NCBI GenBank assembly: GCA_030145305.1
Contig: JAQYVX010000008.1
Location: forward strand, 62,001 to 126,000
DNA: 64,000 bases
Reading direction: 5' to 3'
DNA from: Halarcobacter sp.
Lineage (GTDB): Bacteria; Campylobacterota; Campylobacteria; Campylobacterales; Arcobacteraceae
Under the pieces are notes generated by a model. That model was not told the DNA's origin and made no database searches. It saw only the letters and a program-made list of their open reading frames with translations. Below, piece after piece: positions 8,357 through 17,206 of this stretch. The position numbers and the translations under genes were made by a program. Positions within the stretch are counted from its first letter, which is position 1. Every line of letters begins with the position of its first letter.

Positions 8357-9334
8357 ATGAACAATCAAGAACACATCTCTGCCATTCCTTCAAATAGATT
8401 ACAATTTTTTCCTATTATGATGTTTGCAATTGTTATGGGATTTACAGGCTTATCTCTTGTCTTATCAAAGCTTAGTGAAGTTTTATATTTTCCATCTTTT
8501 ATAGCCTCTTTTTTTGGGCTTATTTCTATTGGCTTATTTTTAATTATTTCATTTTTTTACATAAAAAAAATTATACTTTTCAAAGAAGAGGTAAAAAAAG
8601 AGTTTCTTCATCCAATTAGAATCAATTTTTTCGCAGCAATTTCTATTTCTTTACTTCTATTATCAGTATTTTATCGGCATAGTATTGTAGAGTTATCACA
8701 AATTCTTTTTATTTTAGGTGCAGTTCTACACCTGTTTTTTACAATGTTTACTTTTAAATATTGGATAAATAATAGTATAGAAATTCAACATTCAAATCCA
8801 GCTTGGTTTATTCCTGTTGTTGGGAATATTATTGTTCCAATTGCAGGAAAAGGTTTTCTTCCTGATGATATATTGTATTTTTTCTTTTCAATTGGAATTT
8901 TCTTTTGGATTATTTTGTTTGCAATTATTTTAAATAGAATTATGTTTCATAAGCAGTTTGCTCCAAAATTTATGCCAACGCTATTTATTCTTATAGCACC
9001 ACCTGCTATTGGATTTCTTGGATATATAAAATTAACAGGAAGCTTAGATTTCTTTGCACATATGTTATATAGTTTGGGACTATTTTTTACAATTTTAGTA
9101 TTTATTATGTATAAAAATTATATTAAAATTAAATTTTTTATCTCATGGTGGGCGTTTACTTTCCCTTTAGCTGCTATTGCATTATCTACAATTTTAATGT
9201 ATGAATTTACGCATCAAAGTTTTTATGCAATTCTTTCATATGTTTTTGCACTTTTAACAGCTGTCGTTGTATTCCTTGTGGCAAAACAGACTATTGTTCA
9301 TATGTTTAAAAAAGAGATATGTATTATGGAGTAA
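8357..9334 (+). CDS. TDT/SLAC1-family transporter
   Basis: A 325-residue membrane protein with about ten hydrophobic segments. It matches the tellurite-resistance/dicarboxylate transporter (TDT) family, which also includes SLAC1-type anion channels: the N-terminal RLQFFPIMMFAIVMGFTG and the central NPAWFIPVVGNIIVP are typical of it. Substrates in the family range from sulfite and dicarboxylates to chloride or nitrate; nothing in the sequence decides among them. Given the sox genes further on, sulfite export is one possibility, but they are 35 kb away. A hairpin terminator follows. Confidence 0.85.
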   Translation: MNNQEHISAIPSNRLQFFPIMMFAIVMGFTGLSLVLSKLSEVLYFPSFIASFFGLISIGLFLIISFFYIKKIILFKEEVKKEFLHPIRINFFAAISISLLLLSVFYRHSIVELSQILFILGAVLHLFFTMFTFKYWINNSIEIQHSNPAWFIPVVGNIIVPIAGKGFLPDDILYFFFSIGIFFWIILFAIILNRIMFHKQFAPKFMPTLFILIAPPAIGFLGYIKLTGSLDFFAHMLYSLGLFFTILVFIMYKNYIKIKFFISWWAFTFPLAAIALSTILMYEFTHQSFYAILSYVFALLTAVVVFLVAKQTIVHMFKKEICIME

Positions 9335-9359
9335 GATTTTATATCTTAGGTTTTAGAGG

Positions 9360-9385
9360 AAAAAGAGAAGTTTATTTCTCTTTTT
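9360..9385. terminator. Bidirectional terminator between the TDT gene and marR
   Basis: A perfect 10-base-pair stem (AAAAAGAGAA / TTCTCTTTTT) with a six-base loop and a T-run on the plus strand and an A-run on the other side. It lies between two convergent genes and overlaps the marR stop codon. Confidence 0.75.
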
Positions 9386-9902
9386 TCTCTGCAATAGAAT
9401 AAAGAATTTTTTTAAAAGCTTTTTCTAAAAATTTTTTTTCTTCATCATCTAAAACATCATAAAAGTATTTATTATTTTCTCTAAATAGGGGCATACATTC
9501 CTCAACTATCTTTTTAGCTTTTTCTTGAAGATAAAGTAGACAACTTCTTTTATCTTCTAACGAAGACTTTTTATATATTAATTCTTTTGTTTCAAGTTTT
9601 TTTACTACTTTACTAGTTCCTCCTGAAGAGAAAACCATTCTTGCAGAAACTTCTTTTGCTGTTAATCCTTCTTTATATATATGCAAAGCAAAAAGCATAT
9701 CTACCTCTGCTTGTGTTAATCCATATTTTTCATAAATATGTTTCCCACTTGAGTGTAACATATTACAAATTATAGTCATGGGAAGAGTTATAGCCGCGGT
9801 TGATTTGATATGATTTTCAGATTTTATTTTTTCATAAGTATAAAAGGCATCTAATATTTTCTTTTTCATAAAATGATTATATCCAAGAAATCTGAAATTC
9901 AT
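9372..9902 (-). CDS. MarR-family transcriptional regulator of the RND pump
   Basis: A 176-residue winged-helix regulator. The DNA-binding part runs through YGLTQAEVDMLFALH, KEGLTAKEVSARMVFSSGG and TSKVVKKLETKELIYKK, with the wing at SSLEDKRSCLLYL. I kept the first ATG because AGGAAGG lies nine bases before it; a second ATG twelve codons in has no comparable site. It is divergent from the tolC-acrA-acrB operon, and two identical TTCCTAGGAA palindromes lie between them, one over its own ribosome binding site. I infer autorepression plus repression of the pump, relieved by a pump substrate. Confidence 0.9.
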   Translation of the reverse strand: MNFRFLGYNHFMKKKILDAFYTYEKIKSENHIKSTAAITLPMTIICNMLHSSGKHIYEKYGLTQAEVDMLFALHIYKEGLTAKEVSARMVFSSGGTSKVVKKLETKELIYKKSSLEDKRSCLLYLQEKAKKIVEECMPLFRENNKYFYDVLDDEEKKFLEKAFKKILYSIAEKKEK

Positions 9903-9913
9903 TTGAAGATACC

Positions 9914-9923
9914 TTCCTAGGAA
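9914..9923. promoter_or_regulatory. Palindromic operator 1 of the marR/RND intergenic region
   Basis: TTCCTAGGAA, a perfect 10-base palindrome, repeated exactly 38 bases further on. This copy covers the marR ribosome binding site, so a bound regulator would block marR expression. Most likely the MarR binding site. Confidence 0.7.
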
Positions 9924-9951
9924 AGCAAAATATAAGTTTTAAGATGTTAGA

Positions 9952-9961
9952 TTCCTAGGAA
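9952..9961. promoter_or_regulatory. Palindromic operator 2 of the marR/RND intergenic region
   Basis: Second exact copy of TTCCTAGGAA, here extended to AGxTTCCTAGGAAxCT. It lies 22 bases before the tolC start, just upstream of the AAGGAAA ribosome binding site, a position suited to block pump transcription. Confidence 0.7.
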
Positions 9962-9983
9962 GCTAAATATTAAGGAAATTAAA

Positions 9984-11213
9984 ATGTTTAAAAGAGTTAT
10001 CTTGGGATTGATTTTTCCAATTTTACTTTTCTCAGAAAGTTTAAATGATTTAATACAGATGTCATTAGAAAATAAAATTATAAATGCATCTAAAAAAAAT
10101 GTTGAATCTGTTCAAGAAGAGTATGAAAGTGTGAAAAAAGCTTATTTACCAAGTGTAGATATTGGCGGAGCTTACACAGATGTTGCACATGAGACAGCAG
10201 CTAATGCAAATAATTCAGTAAATGCATATGTAGATGTCTCTTATAGTCTTTATGACGGTGGAAAAAAAGATTTAAAATATAAATCATATGAATCTCAAAT
10301 TGAAGCTTCAAATAAAGATTTATTGTCATTGAAAAATGAAGTATCATTAGATGTGATAAAACACTATTATGATTATCTAAGTTATAGTTCACAAAAAGAT
10401 GCAAAACAAAAAGAGATAGAACAATTGGATGCTCAATATAAACGATTAAGTAAATTTTTTGAGGCAGGGACTACAACAATTGATGAGTTAGACAAAATTA
10501 AATCAAAAGTGGAAAGTGCAAATGTACAACTACATGAATTAGAATTAAATATTCAAACAGTTTTACATGAATTAGAGTATATAACAGGTCAAAAAGTACG
10601 TATTGATGCGGGTTCTTATATGGAAATTTCTAATGAAGAAGCCGAATTAAGAAATGATATAAAAGCTTTAGAATATTCTATGAAAACAGAGCTTTTAAAT
10701 GCAAAAGAAATTAAAACAGCAGATAATCCACAAATTAATCTTAATAACACTTATACCTATTATGACAATAATTATGATAGTGCAACATACAAAGATAATG
10801 AATTAGAAGATCAAAATATTTTCGCTGTAAATATAAAATGGAATTTATTTGATTTTGGTTCTACAAAAACAGCTTACAATGCTGCTCATAAATCTTATTT
10901 AAGTACAAGATCAAAATATGAATATGAAAAAAACAAAGCAGAAGTTGATTTAAGCTTAGCATTAAAATCTTATAAAATTGCAAAACTTAAAATAAAATCG
11001 GCAAATTCAGCACTTAAAGCTGCAATTAGCACTTATGATGTAATAAAAAATAAATATGAAAATGGCTTAGTGGATAATGTTAACTATTTAGAAGCATTAA
11101 GTGATAGATCAGAAGCGGAAAGTTCACTTAGCCTTGCAAAATATAATTTAGAAATTAGAAAAGCTAATGTGATGTACCACAAAGGTAAAAATGTATGGGA
11201 GTATGTAAAATGA
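9984..11213 (+). CDS. TolC-family outer membrane efflux protein
   Basis: A 409-residue protein with a signal peptide (MFKRVILGLIFPILLFSES) and two repeated long helical blocks typical of TolC, including YVDVSYSLYDGGKK and FAVNIKWNLFDFGSTK at equivalent places in the two halves. It forms the outer membrane duct of the tripartite pump. It is shorter than E. coli TolC (about 470) but normal for Campylobacterota. Its stop overlaps the acrA start (ATGA). Confidence 0.9.
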   Translation: MFKRVILGLIFPILLFSESLNDLIQMSLENKIINASKKNVESVQEEYESVKKAYLPSVDIGGAYTDVAHETAANANNSVNAYVDVSYSLYDGGKKDLKYKSYESQIEASNKDLLSLKNEVSLDVIKHYYDYLSYSSQKDAKQKEIEQLDAQYKRLSKFFEAGTTTIDELDKIKSKVESANVQLHELELNIQTVLHELEYITGQKVRIDAGSYMEISNEEAELRNDIKALEYSMKTELLNAKEIKTADNPQINLNNTYTYYDNNYDSATYKDNELEDQNIFAVNIKWNLFDFGSTKTAYNAAHKSYLSTRSKYEYEKNKAEVDLSLALKSYKIAKLKIKSANSALKAAISTYDVIKNKYENGLVDNVNYLEALSDRSEAESSLSLAKYNLEIRKANVMYHKGKNVWEYVK

Positions 11214-12313
11214 AAAAACAAAATAAAATCCTGTCTTCAGGTAAAAAAATCTTAGTAAGTTTTGTGCTTTTAGCAAGTGCTTGGTCTTTTGCCCAAGGAC
11301 AAGAGGCCCCAGCTGTACCTGTTGAAGCGTTTACAGTAAGTGATAAAGAAGTTACAATAAGTAAAAAATACCCAGCTACAATTAAAGCTCAAAAAAGTGT
11401 TGATATTATTGCTAGAGTTTCAGGTTCTTTAGAAAAAAGATATTTTATAGAAGGTTCATATGTAAAAAAAGGACAAAAGTTATATAGAATTGAACAAAGA
11501 ACATATCAAGCAAATATTGATTCTTCAAAAGCGGCAGTAAGTAGAGCAAAAGCTCTATTAGTAAAAGCTACAAGTGATTGGAAAAGGTATGAAAAATTAT
11601 TTGAAAAAAAAGCAATAAGTGCATCACAAAAAGATGAATATTTTTATAACTATCAAGATGCAATAGCAAACTTAACAAATGCAGAAGCAGCGTTAACAAA
11701 TGCAAAAATTCAGTATGAATATACACAAATTAAAGCCCCAATTAGTGGAATAATTGCAATTACAAACCTAAATGAAGGTAATTATGTTAATGCAAATACA
11801 ACATTAACAACTATTACAAAAATTGACCCTATTTATGTAGAATTTTCTATACCACAATTAGATATTGGGAAATACTTAAATCATATAAAATCAGACAAAG
11901 TTAGGTTTTCAATTAACTGCCAAAATAAATGTATGAAAGATGGTGTTTTAAAATATATTTCTCCAACATTAGACGCCTCAACTGATACTTTATTATTAAG
12001 AACACAATTTGATAATAAAAATAATGAAGTAATAGTAGGTCAATTTGTAAATATAAATATAGAAAATATTCATATTCCAGGAGTAATGAGTATTCCAGAA
12101 ATTGCAATTATGCAAAGTGGTACTTCTTCAGTTGTATATGTTATTGATGATAAATCTACAGCTCAAATTAGACCAGTTCAATTAACAGGTGAAAACTCTT
12201 CAACAGGAGTTATTATTAAAAGTGGTCTAAAAAGTGGTGAAAAAATCATATTAAGTAACATAGCAAAACTTAAACCAAATTCTAAGGTTAAAATAATAGA
12301 AGGAAAAAAATAA
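11210..12313 (+). CDS. RND efflux periplasmic adaptor (AcrA/MexA family)
   Basis: A 367-residue membrane fusion protein. The signal or anchor segment is ILVSFVLLASAWSFAQGQ, then a barrel-sandwich half (VDIIARVSGSLEKRYFIEG), a coiled-coil hairpin (about residues 95-150), the second lipoyl half (YEYTQIKAPISGIIAI) and beta-barrel domains. I chose the ATG at 11210, which overlaps the tolC stop and is preceded by GGAG, over an in-frame ATG 15 bases upstream that lies inside tolC. It connects TolC to the AcrB-type pump encoded one base downstream. Confidence 0.92.
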   Translation: MKKQNKILSSGKKILVSFVLLASAWSFAQGQEAPAVPVEAFTVSDKEVTISKKYPATIKAQKSVDIIARVSGSLEKRYFIEGSYVKKGQKLYRIEQRTYQANIDSSKAAVSRAKALLVKATSDWKRYEKLFEKKAISASQKDEYFYNYQDAIANLTNAEAALTNAKIQYEYTQIKAPISGIIAITNLNEGNYVNANTTLTTITKIDPIYVEFSIPQLDIGKYLNHIKSDKVRFSINCQNKCMKDGVLKYISPTLDASTDTLLLRTQFDNKNNEVIVGQFVNINIENIHIPGVMSIPEIAIMQSGTSSVVYVIDDKSTAQIRPVQLTGENSSTGVIIKSGLKSGEKIILSNIAKLKPNSKVKIIEGKK

Positions 12314-12314
12314 A

Positions 12315-15300
12315 ATGATTTCTTCGTATTTTATAAAAAATCCAGTATTTACATCAGTAATATCTATTATTATTTTTCTTACTGGATTGCTGTCAATTAA
12401 TAATTTACCAATTGAGCAGTATCCTCAAGTGTCTCCTCCTCAGATTATTGTTTCTACAGTATATCCAGGTGCTAGTTCACAGACTATTGCTCAAACAGTT
12501 GTTGCTCCACTAGAAGAGAGTTTAAATGGTGTTCAAGATATGATTTATATGGAGTCTACAACCTCAGATGATGGTTCTGCTTCTATAAATATATATTTTA
12601 AAGTTGGAACTAATACTCAAGAAGCAAAAGTTAATGTAAATAATAAAGTACAAACAGTTTTATCAACTTTACCTTCAATTGTTCAAAGCCAAGGTTTAAA
12701 TGTAGAAGAAAGATCAGCTAGTATTTTAAAAGTATATGCTTTGATTTCTCCTGATAATTCAAGAGATACTCTATTTTTATCAAATTATGCAAAGAACAAT
12801 ATTGTTGATGAACTTAAACGTATTAAAGGTGTTGGTTCTGTAAAAATATTTGGTGAAAAAGAGTATGCAATGAGAGTTTGGTTGAACCCTGATAAATTGC
12901 TAAACTACAATCTAACTTCAGCAGAAGTAATTGAAAAAATTAAAGATCAAAATGAACAATATGCTGCTGGTAAATTTGCACAAGAACCAACAGCAAGTAA
13001 ACAAATGTTTACTTATACTTTACAAACGCCAAATAGATTTGAAAATGTAGAACAATTTTCAAATATTATTCTAAAAGCAGATATGACAGGTAGAAATGTT
13101 TTATTAAAAGATGTGGCAACAGTGGAACTAGGTTCTGCTTCATATTCAAGTAAAGCCTTATTTAATGGGCAAAATGCCATTCCTTTTGGTATCTTTTTAC
13201 AATCAGGTGCAAATGCTCTTGATTCAGCTGCTGCTATTCAATTAAAAATTGATGAAATTGAAAAGAATTTTCCTGAAGGTGTTGAATATAAAGTTCCTTA
13301 TGAAACATTATCTTTTATTGAAGTTTCTATTCAAGAAGTAGTAAATACTTTTATTGAAGCTATGCTTTTAGTAATGTTAATTATTTATATCTTCTTACAA
13401 AATTGGAGAGCTACACTTATTCCTATTTTAGCAGTACCAATTTCAATTGTAGGTGCTTTTGCTGGAATGTATGCTTTAGGATATAGTATAAACCTTCTTA
13501 CTCTTTTTGGTTTAGTTCTTGCTATTGGAATCGTTGTTGATGATGCAATTGTTGTTATAGAAAATGTTGAAAAACATATGTCTCAAGGACTAAATCCAAA
13601 AGATGCAACAATTAAGGCCATGAAAGAAGTATCAGGTGCGTTAATTGCTATTGTTTTAGTTTTATGTGCTGTATTTGTGCCAGTTGCCTTTTTGGGTGGA
13701 CTTTCAGGAGTTATGTATAAACAATTTGCTGTAACAATTGCCATTTCTGTTATTATTTCAGGAATTGTAGCTTTAACTTTAACACCAGCACTTTGTGCAC
13801 TTTTACTAAAACCAAATCATGCTGAACCAATATTTATTTTTAGATGGTTTAATAGAATGTTTGATTCTTTATCACATGGTTATTCAAAAATCGTACGATT
13901 TGTAATTAGATTATCTTTTGTTTTCATTTTCATTTATGCAGGAGTTGTTTATTTTACATATTCAGAATTTGGAAAAATGAATACAGAGCTTGTTCCAACA
14001 GAAGACCAAGGAAATTTATTTATTCTTTCTTATAATCCTCCTGGTTCTTCTTTAACTAGAACAGAAAAACTTGCAGATGAAATTTATCAAACTATTTCAA
14101 AAAATCCAAGTGTAGAACAAATGATACAAATTCCAGGTTTGGATTTAGGTACATTTACAAACAGATCTAATGCTATGATTACCTTTGTTGATATGAAAGA
14201 TTGGAGTGAAAGATTAGAACCTAATCAACAAACACCATTTTTAGCAAAACAGTTTACGGGACAATTAATGCAAACTACAAGCGAAGGTTTTAGTTTTGGT
14301 GTTGTTCCTTCTCCAATTCCAGGTATGTCTATGACTGGTGGTTTTGATATGTATGTTCAAGCTAGAAATGATACGGATATTATAAAGTTAAATAAATATG
14401 TAACACAAATAGTTAAAAAAGCAAATGCAGACCCTAAATTAGTTGCAGTTAGATCTTCATTAAATGTAAATACTCCAAAATATAAAATGGAAGTTGATTA
14501 TCAAAAAGCTTATTCAAAAGGTGTAACAACAAATGATATTTTCACAGCACTAAATGCTGCTTTGGCAAATAAATATGTAAATGATTTTACTTATAATGGT
14601 AAAAACTATAATGTTATTGTTGAATCACTTCAAAAGTATAGAGAAGATCCTCAAGGTTTAGATAAAGTTTTTGTTAGAGGTGGAAGTGGTGAGTTATTGC
14701 CAATTACATCATTTGTAAGTATTACAAAAACAACAGGAACGGATATTATCACAAGAATGAATATGTTCCAATCAGCAAAAGTTTCAGGAAGTCCAGCACC
14801 AGGTGTTAGTTCAAGTGAAGCTTTAGATACTATTGAGCGAATTTCAAAAGAGATTTTACCTAAAGATTATTCTATTGCTTGGACAGGAACTGCTTTCCAA
14901 GAAAAAACCCTGAAATCTAATAGTAGTGTAGCTTTTATTGCTGGTATTGTTTTCTTATATTTAATACTTTGTGCTTTATATGAAAGATGGTTCTTGCCAA
15001 TTACTATTATTTTTGCGGTTCCTTTTGCAGTTTTAGGTTCAGTTGAAGCTACTATGTGGAGAGGATTATCAAATGATATTTATTTCCAAGTAGGATTACT
15101 CGTACTAATAGGGCTTAGTGCAAAAAATGCAATTTTGATTGTTGAGTTTGCTTTACAAAAAAGAAAAGAGGGTATGAATATTGCAGATGCAGCTGTTGAA
15201 GCTGCTAAGTTAAGATTAAGACCTATTATTATGACTTCACTTGCTTTTACTATTGGAGTTGTTCCTTTAGCAATATCTCAAGGAGCAGGGGCTGCTAGTA

Positions 15301-15452
15301 GACACTCTATTGGTACAGGAGTAATAGGTGGTATGTTAGCTGCAACATTTATTGCAATAATATTCATTCCAATGTTTTATTATGTGATAGAAAAGCTTAC
15401 AAATAGTGAAAAAAAGCAAGAGAAAAAAGAAAAATTAGAACAAAAAAATTAG
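12315..15452 (+). CDS. RND-family multidrug efflux pump (AcrB/MexB, HAE1 type)
   Basis: A full-length 1045-residue proton-driven inner membrane transporter. The N-terminus MISSYFIKNPVFTSVISIII and the TM4 proton relay in GIVVDDAIVVIENVEKH (paired aspartates) are diagnostic of the HAE1 subfamily, as are NWRATLIPILAVPISIVGAF and, in the second half, GLSAKNAILIVEFALQ with the partner lysine. Large periplasmic porter domains lie between TM1-2 and TM7-8. Drug-type substrates are expected; metal-pump (CusA) features are absent. It forms one operon with tolC, acrA and the downstream TetR gene. Confidence 0.95.
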   Translation: MISSYFIKNPVFTSVISIIIFLTGLLSINNLPIEQYPQVSPPQIIVSTVYPGASSQTIAQTVVAPLEESLNGVQDMIYMESTTSDDGSASINIYFKVGTNTQEAKVNVNNKVQTVLSTLPSIVQSQGLNVEERSASILKVYALISPDNSRDTLFLSNYAKNNIVDELKRIKGVGSVKIFGEKEYAMRVWLNPDKLLNYNLTSAEVIEKIKDQNEQYAAGKFAQEPTASKQMFTYTLQTPNRFENVEQFSNIILKADMTGRNVLLKDVATVELGSASYSSKALFNGQNAIPFGIFLQSGANALDSAAAIQLKIDEIEKNFPEGVEYKVPYETLSFIEVSIQEVVNTFIEAMLLVMLIIYIFLQNWRATLIPILAVPISIVGAFAGMYALGYSINLLTLFGLVLAIGIVVDDAIVVIENVEKHMSQGLNPKDATIKAMKEVSGALIAIVLVLCAVFVPVAFLGGLSGVMYKQFAVTIAISVIISGIVALTLTPALCALLLKPNHAEPIFIFRWFNRMFDSLSHGYSKIVRFVIRLSFVFIFIYAGVVYFTYSEFGKMNTELVPTEDQGNLFILSYNPPGSSLTRTEKLADEIYQTISKNPSVEQMIQIPGLDLGTFTNRSNAMITFVDMKDWSERLEPNQQTPFLAKQFTGQLMQTTSEGFSFGVVPSPIPGMSMTGGFDMYVQARNDTDIIKLNKYVTQIVKKANADPKLVAVRSSLNVNTPKYKMEVDYQKAYSKGVTTNDIFTALNAALANKYVNDFTYNGKNYNVIVESLQKYREDPQGLDKVFVRGGSGELLPITSFVSITKTTGTDIITRMNMFQSAKVSGSPAPGVSSSEALDTIERISKEILPKDYSIAWTGTAFQEKTLKSNSSVAFIAGIVFLYLILCALYERWFLPITIIFAVPFAVLGSVEATMWRGLSNDIYFQVGLLVLIGLSAKNAILIVEFALQKRKEGMNIADAAVEAAKLRLRPIIMTSLAFTIGVVPLAISQGAGAASRHSIGTGVIGGMLAATFIAIIFIPMFYYVIEKLTNSEKKQEKKEKLEQKN

Positions 15453-15465
15453 AAGGAGGTCGTTC

Positions 15466-16062
15466 ATGAAAGATAATTTAAGAGAAAAAAGAAAAAATGA
15501 AATCATGAATATAGCCTCCGATTTATTTTATTCAAAAGGAATAAGTGAAACAACTATTTCAGAGATTGCATATTTAGCAAATATTGGAAAAGGAACTTTT
15601 TACGAATACTTTAAAAATAAAGATGATGTAATAAATGAATATATTAAAATATATTTTCAAAACATTCATCAACAAATAAATCAGAAGATAGAAAGTCTTG
15701 AAACAAATGAAGAGAAAATTCATTTTATAGTTAAATTTCTTTTTATCTCAAAAACTACAGATGAAAAACTCACCTATCTTTTGGTGGAGTTTTTCAGACT
15801 TACATTTAATAAAAAGAGGGAAGAAGCAAAAAAGTTATATCAGTTCAATGAACAAAATACAAATCTTATAAATAAATATTTAGAAAAAGGGATTGAGAAT
15901 AAAGAGTTTAAAGAGTGTAATACTCAAGAAGTTGCTTTTGAAATTATCTCGGCAATTTTAGGGAATCTAGTATTATCTTTAAGTTATGAATTTAAAGAGT
16001 GTGATACTTCAACAAAATGTAATGTTGAAACAATTTTAAACTCAATTAAATATGAGAAATAA
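15466..16062 (+). CDS. TetR/AcrR-family regulator
   Basis: A 198-residue regulator with the N-terminal TetR helix-turn-helix (ASDLFYSKGISETTISEIA, then NIGKGTFYEYFKNKDDVI) and a variable all-helical ligand domain. A near-perfect Shine-Dalgarno (AAGGAGG) precedes the start, 13 bases after the pump gene. Being the last gene of the pump operon suggests feedback on the same efflux system, giving two regulators of different families for one pump. No second operator type is visible at the tolC promoter, so its target may also lie elsewhere. Confidence 0.88.
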   Translation: MKDNLREKRKNEIMNIASDLFYSKGISETTISEIAYLANIGKGTFYEYFKNKDDVINEYIKIYFQNIHQQINQKIESLETNEEKIHFIVKFLFISKTTDEKLTYLLVEFFRLTFNKKREEAKKLYQFNEQNTNLINKYLEKGIENKEFKECNTQEVAFEIISAILGNLVLSLSYEFKECDTSTKCNVETILNSIKYEK

Positions 16063-16132
16063 TAAAAAAAATTTATTGATATAAACTCTTTTTATAGTTA
16101 TAATCAATTATTAAAAATATGAAGGAATTATT

Positions 16133-17152
16133 ATGGATTTTAGATATATAGGAAAAAGTGGCTTAAGAGTTAGTTCTATTTGTTTAGGAACTATGACTTT
16201 TGGCTCTACTACAAAAAAAGATGAAGCATTTAAAATAATGGATAAAGCATATGAAAGAGGAATAAATTTTTTTGATACAGCTGAACTTTATCCAGTACCT
16301 CCAAAAGCAGACACCGCTGGAATAACAGAAGAGTGGGTAGGGGATTGGTTACAAACAAAACCAAGAGACTCAGTAATTCTTGCTACAAAAGTAGCAGGAG
16401 CAGCTTCTGGGTGGTTTGTGCCACCTATTAGACATGGAATTACAGCAATTGATTCTTTCCATATAAAAAAAGCTGTTGAAGGAAGTCTTAAAAAACTGAA
16501 AACTGATTATATAGATCTTTACCAAATGCATTGGCCTGATACTATTGTTCCAATTGAAGAAAGTATGAAAGCCTTTGATGAGCTTGTACGTGAAGGTAAA
16601 GTTAGATATTTGGGAACTTCAAATGATACAGCTTATGGTTTAACAAAAGCAAATGAAGCTTCAAAATATAATAATCTTGCAAGATTTGAATCTATTCAAA
16701 ATAACTTCTCTTTATTAAACCCAAGATTTCATGATGAATTAGCTAATGTATGTAAAAGAGAGAATATCTCTTTACTACCATATTCTCCAATAGCAGGGGG
16801 AGTATTATCAGGAAAATACAATGCTGATTTATATCCTGAAGATTCAAGATTTGGTATATATATGGCAAATAAAAGCCCAAGAGTACAAGCTATGGCAAAT
16901 AGATTTGTAAATGAAAAAACAAAAGAGGCTACTAAAAAATATGTAGAACTAGCAAAAGAATATGGAATTTCACCCGTAACTTTAGCCGTTGCATATTCAA
17001 AGCACTTTGATTTTGTGGCTTCAACAATAATAGGAGCAAGAAAATTATCTCAACTTGATGATTCTTTAGCTGCCTTTGATTTTAAAATAGATGATGAGTT
17101 AATGAAAAGAATAGAAGAAATTCAAAAAGATATTTTATATCCTATGGGATAG
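16133..17152 (+). CDS. Aldo/keto reductase (Tas-like)
   Basis: A 339-residue NADPH-dependent oxidoreductase with the complete catalytic tetrad: D48 and Y53 in FFDTAELYP, K86 in ILATKVAG and H133 in YQMHWPD. The C-terminal nucleotide-binding segment is STIIGARKLSQLDDSLAAF. It most resembles the Tas/YajO group, whose natural substrates are poorly defined carbonyls. It has its own promoter (TATAATC about 35 bases upstream) and a GAAGGAA ribosome binding site, so it is probably a single-gene unit unrelated to the pump. Confidence 0.9.
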   Translation: MDFRYIGKSGLRVSSICLGTMTFGSTTKKDEAFKIMDKAYERGINFFDTAELYPVPPKADTAGITEEWVGDWLQTKPRDSVILATKVAGAASGWFVPPIRHGITAIDSFHIKKAVEGSLKKLKTDYIDLYQMHWPDTIVPIEESMKAFDELVREGKVRYLGTSNDTAYGLTKANEASKYNNLARFESIQNNFSLLNPRFHDELANVCKRENISLLPYSPIAGGVLSGKYNADLYPEDSRFGIYMANKSPRVQAMANRFVNEKTKEATKKYVELAKEYGISPVTLAVAYSKHFDFVASTIIGARKLSQLDDSLAAFDFKIDDELMKRIEEIQKDILYPMG

Positions 17153-17197
17153 TTTAGATAAAGCATTTGATATAATGCTTATAAGAAATTATCTAAA
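17153..17197. promoter_or_regulatory. Nested inverted repeats around the promoter of the GTPase/membrane module
   Basis: TTTAGATAA (17153-17161) and its exact inverse TTATCTAAA (17189-17197) enclose a smaller pair AAGCAT / ATGCTT, with a consensus -10 box TATAAT at 17171-17176 in the centre. It lies just before the four-gene module. It could be an operator, or a hairpin ending the upstream transcript. Confidence 0.5.
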
Positions 17198-17206
17198 TGG
17201 AAAAAA

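Noticed and set aside
9372-9902. Marked initiation at the second ATG of marR (12 codons in)
   Set aside because: The first ATG has a good AGGAAGG site at proper distance, the second has none.
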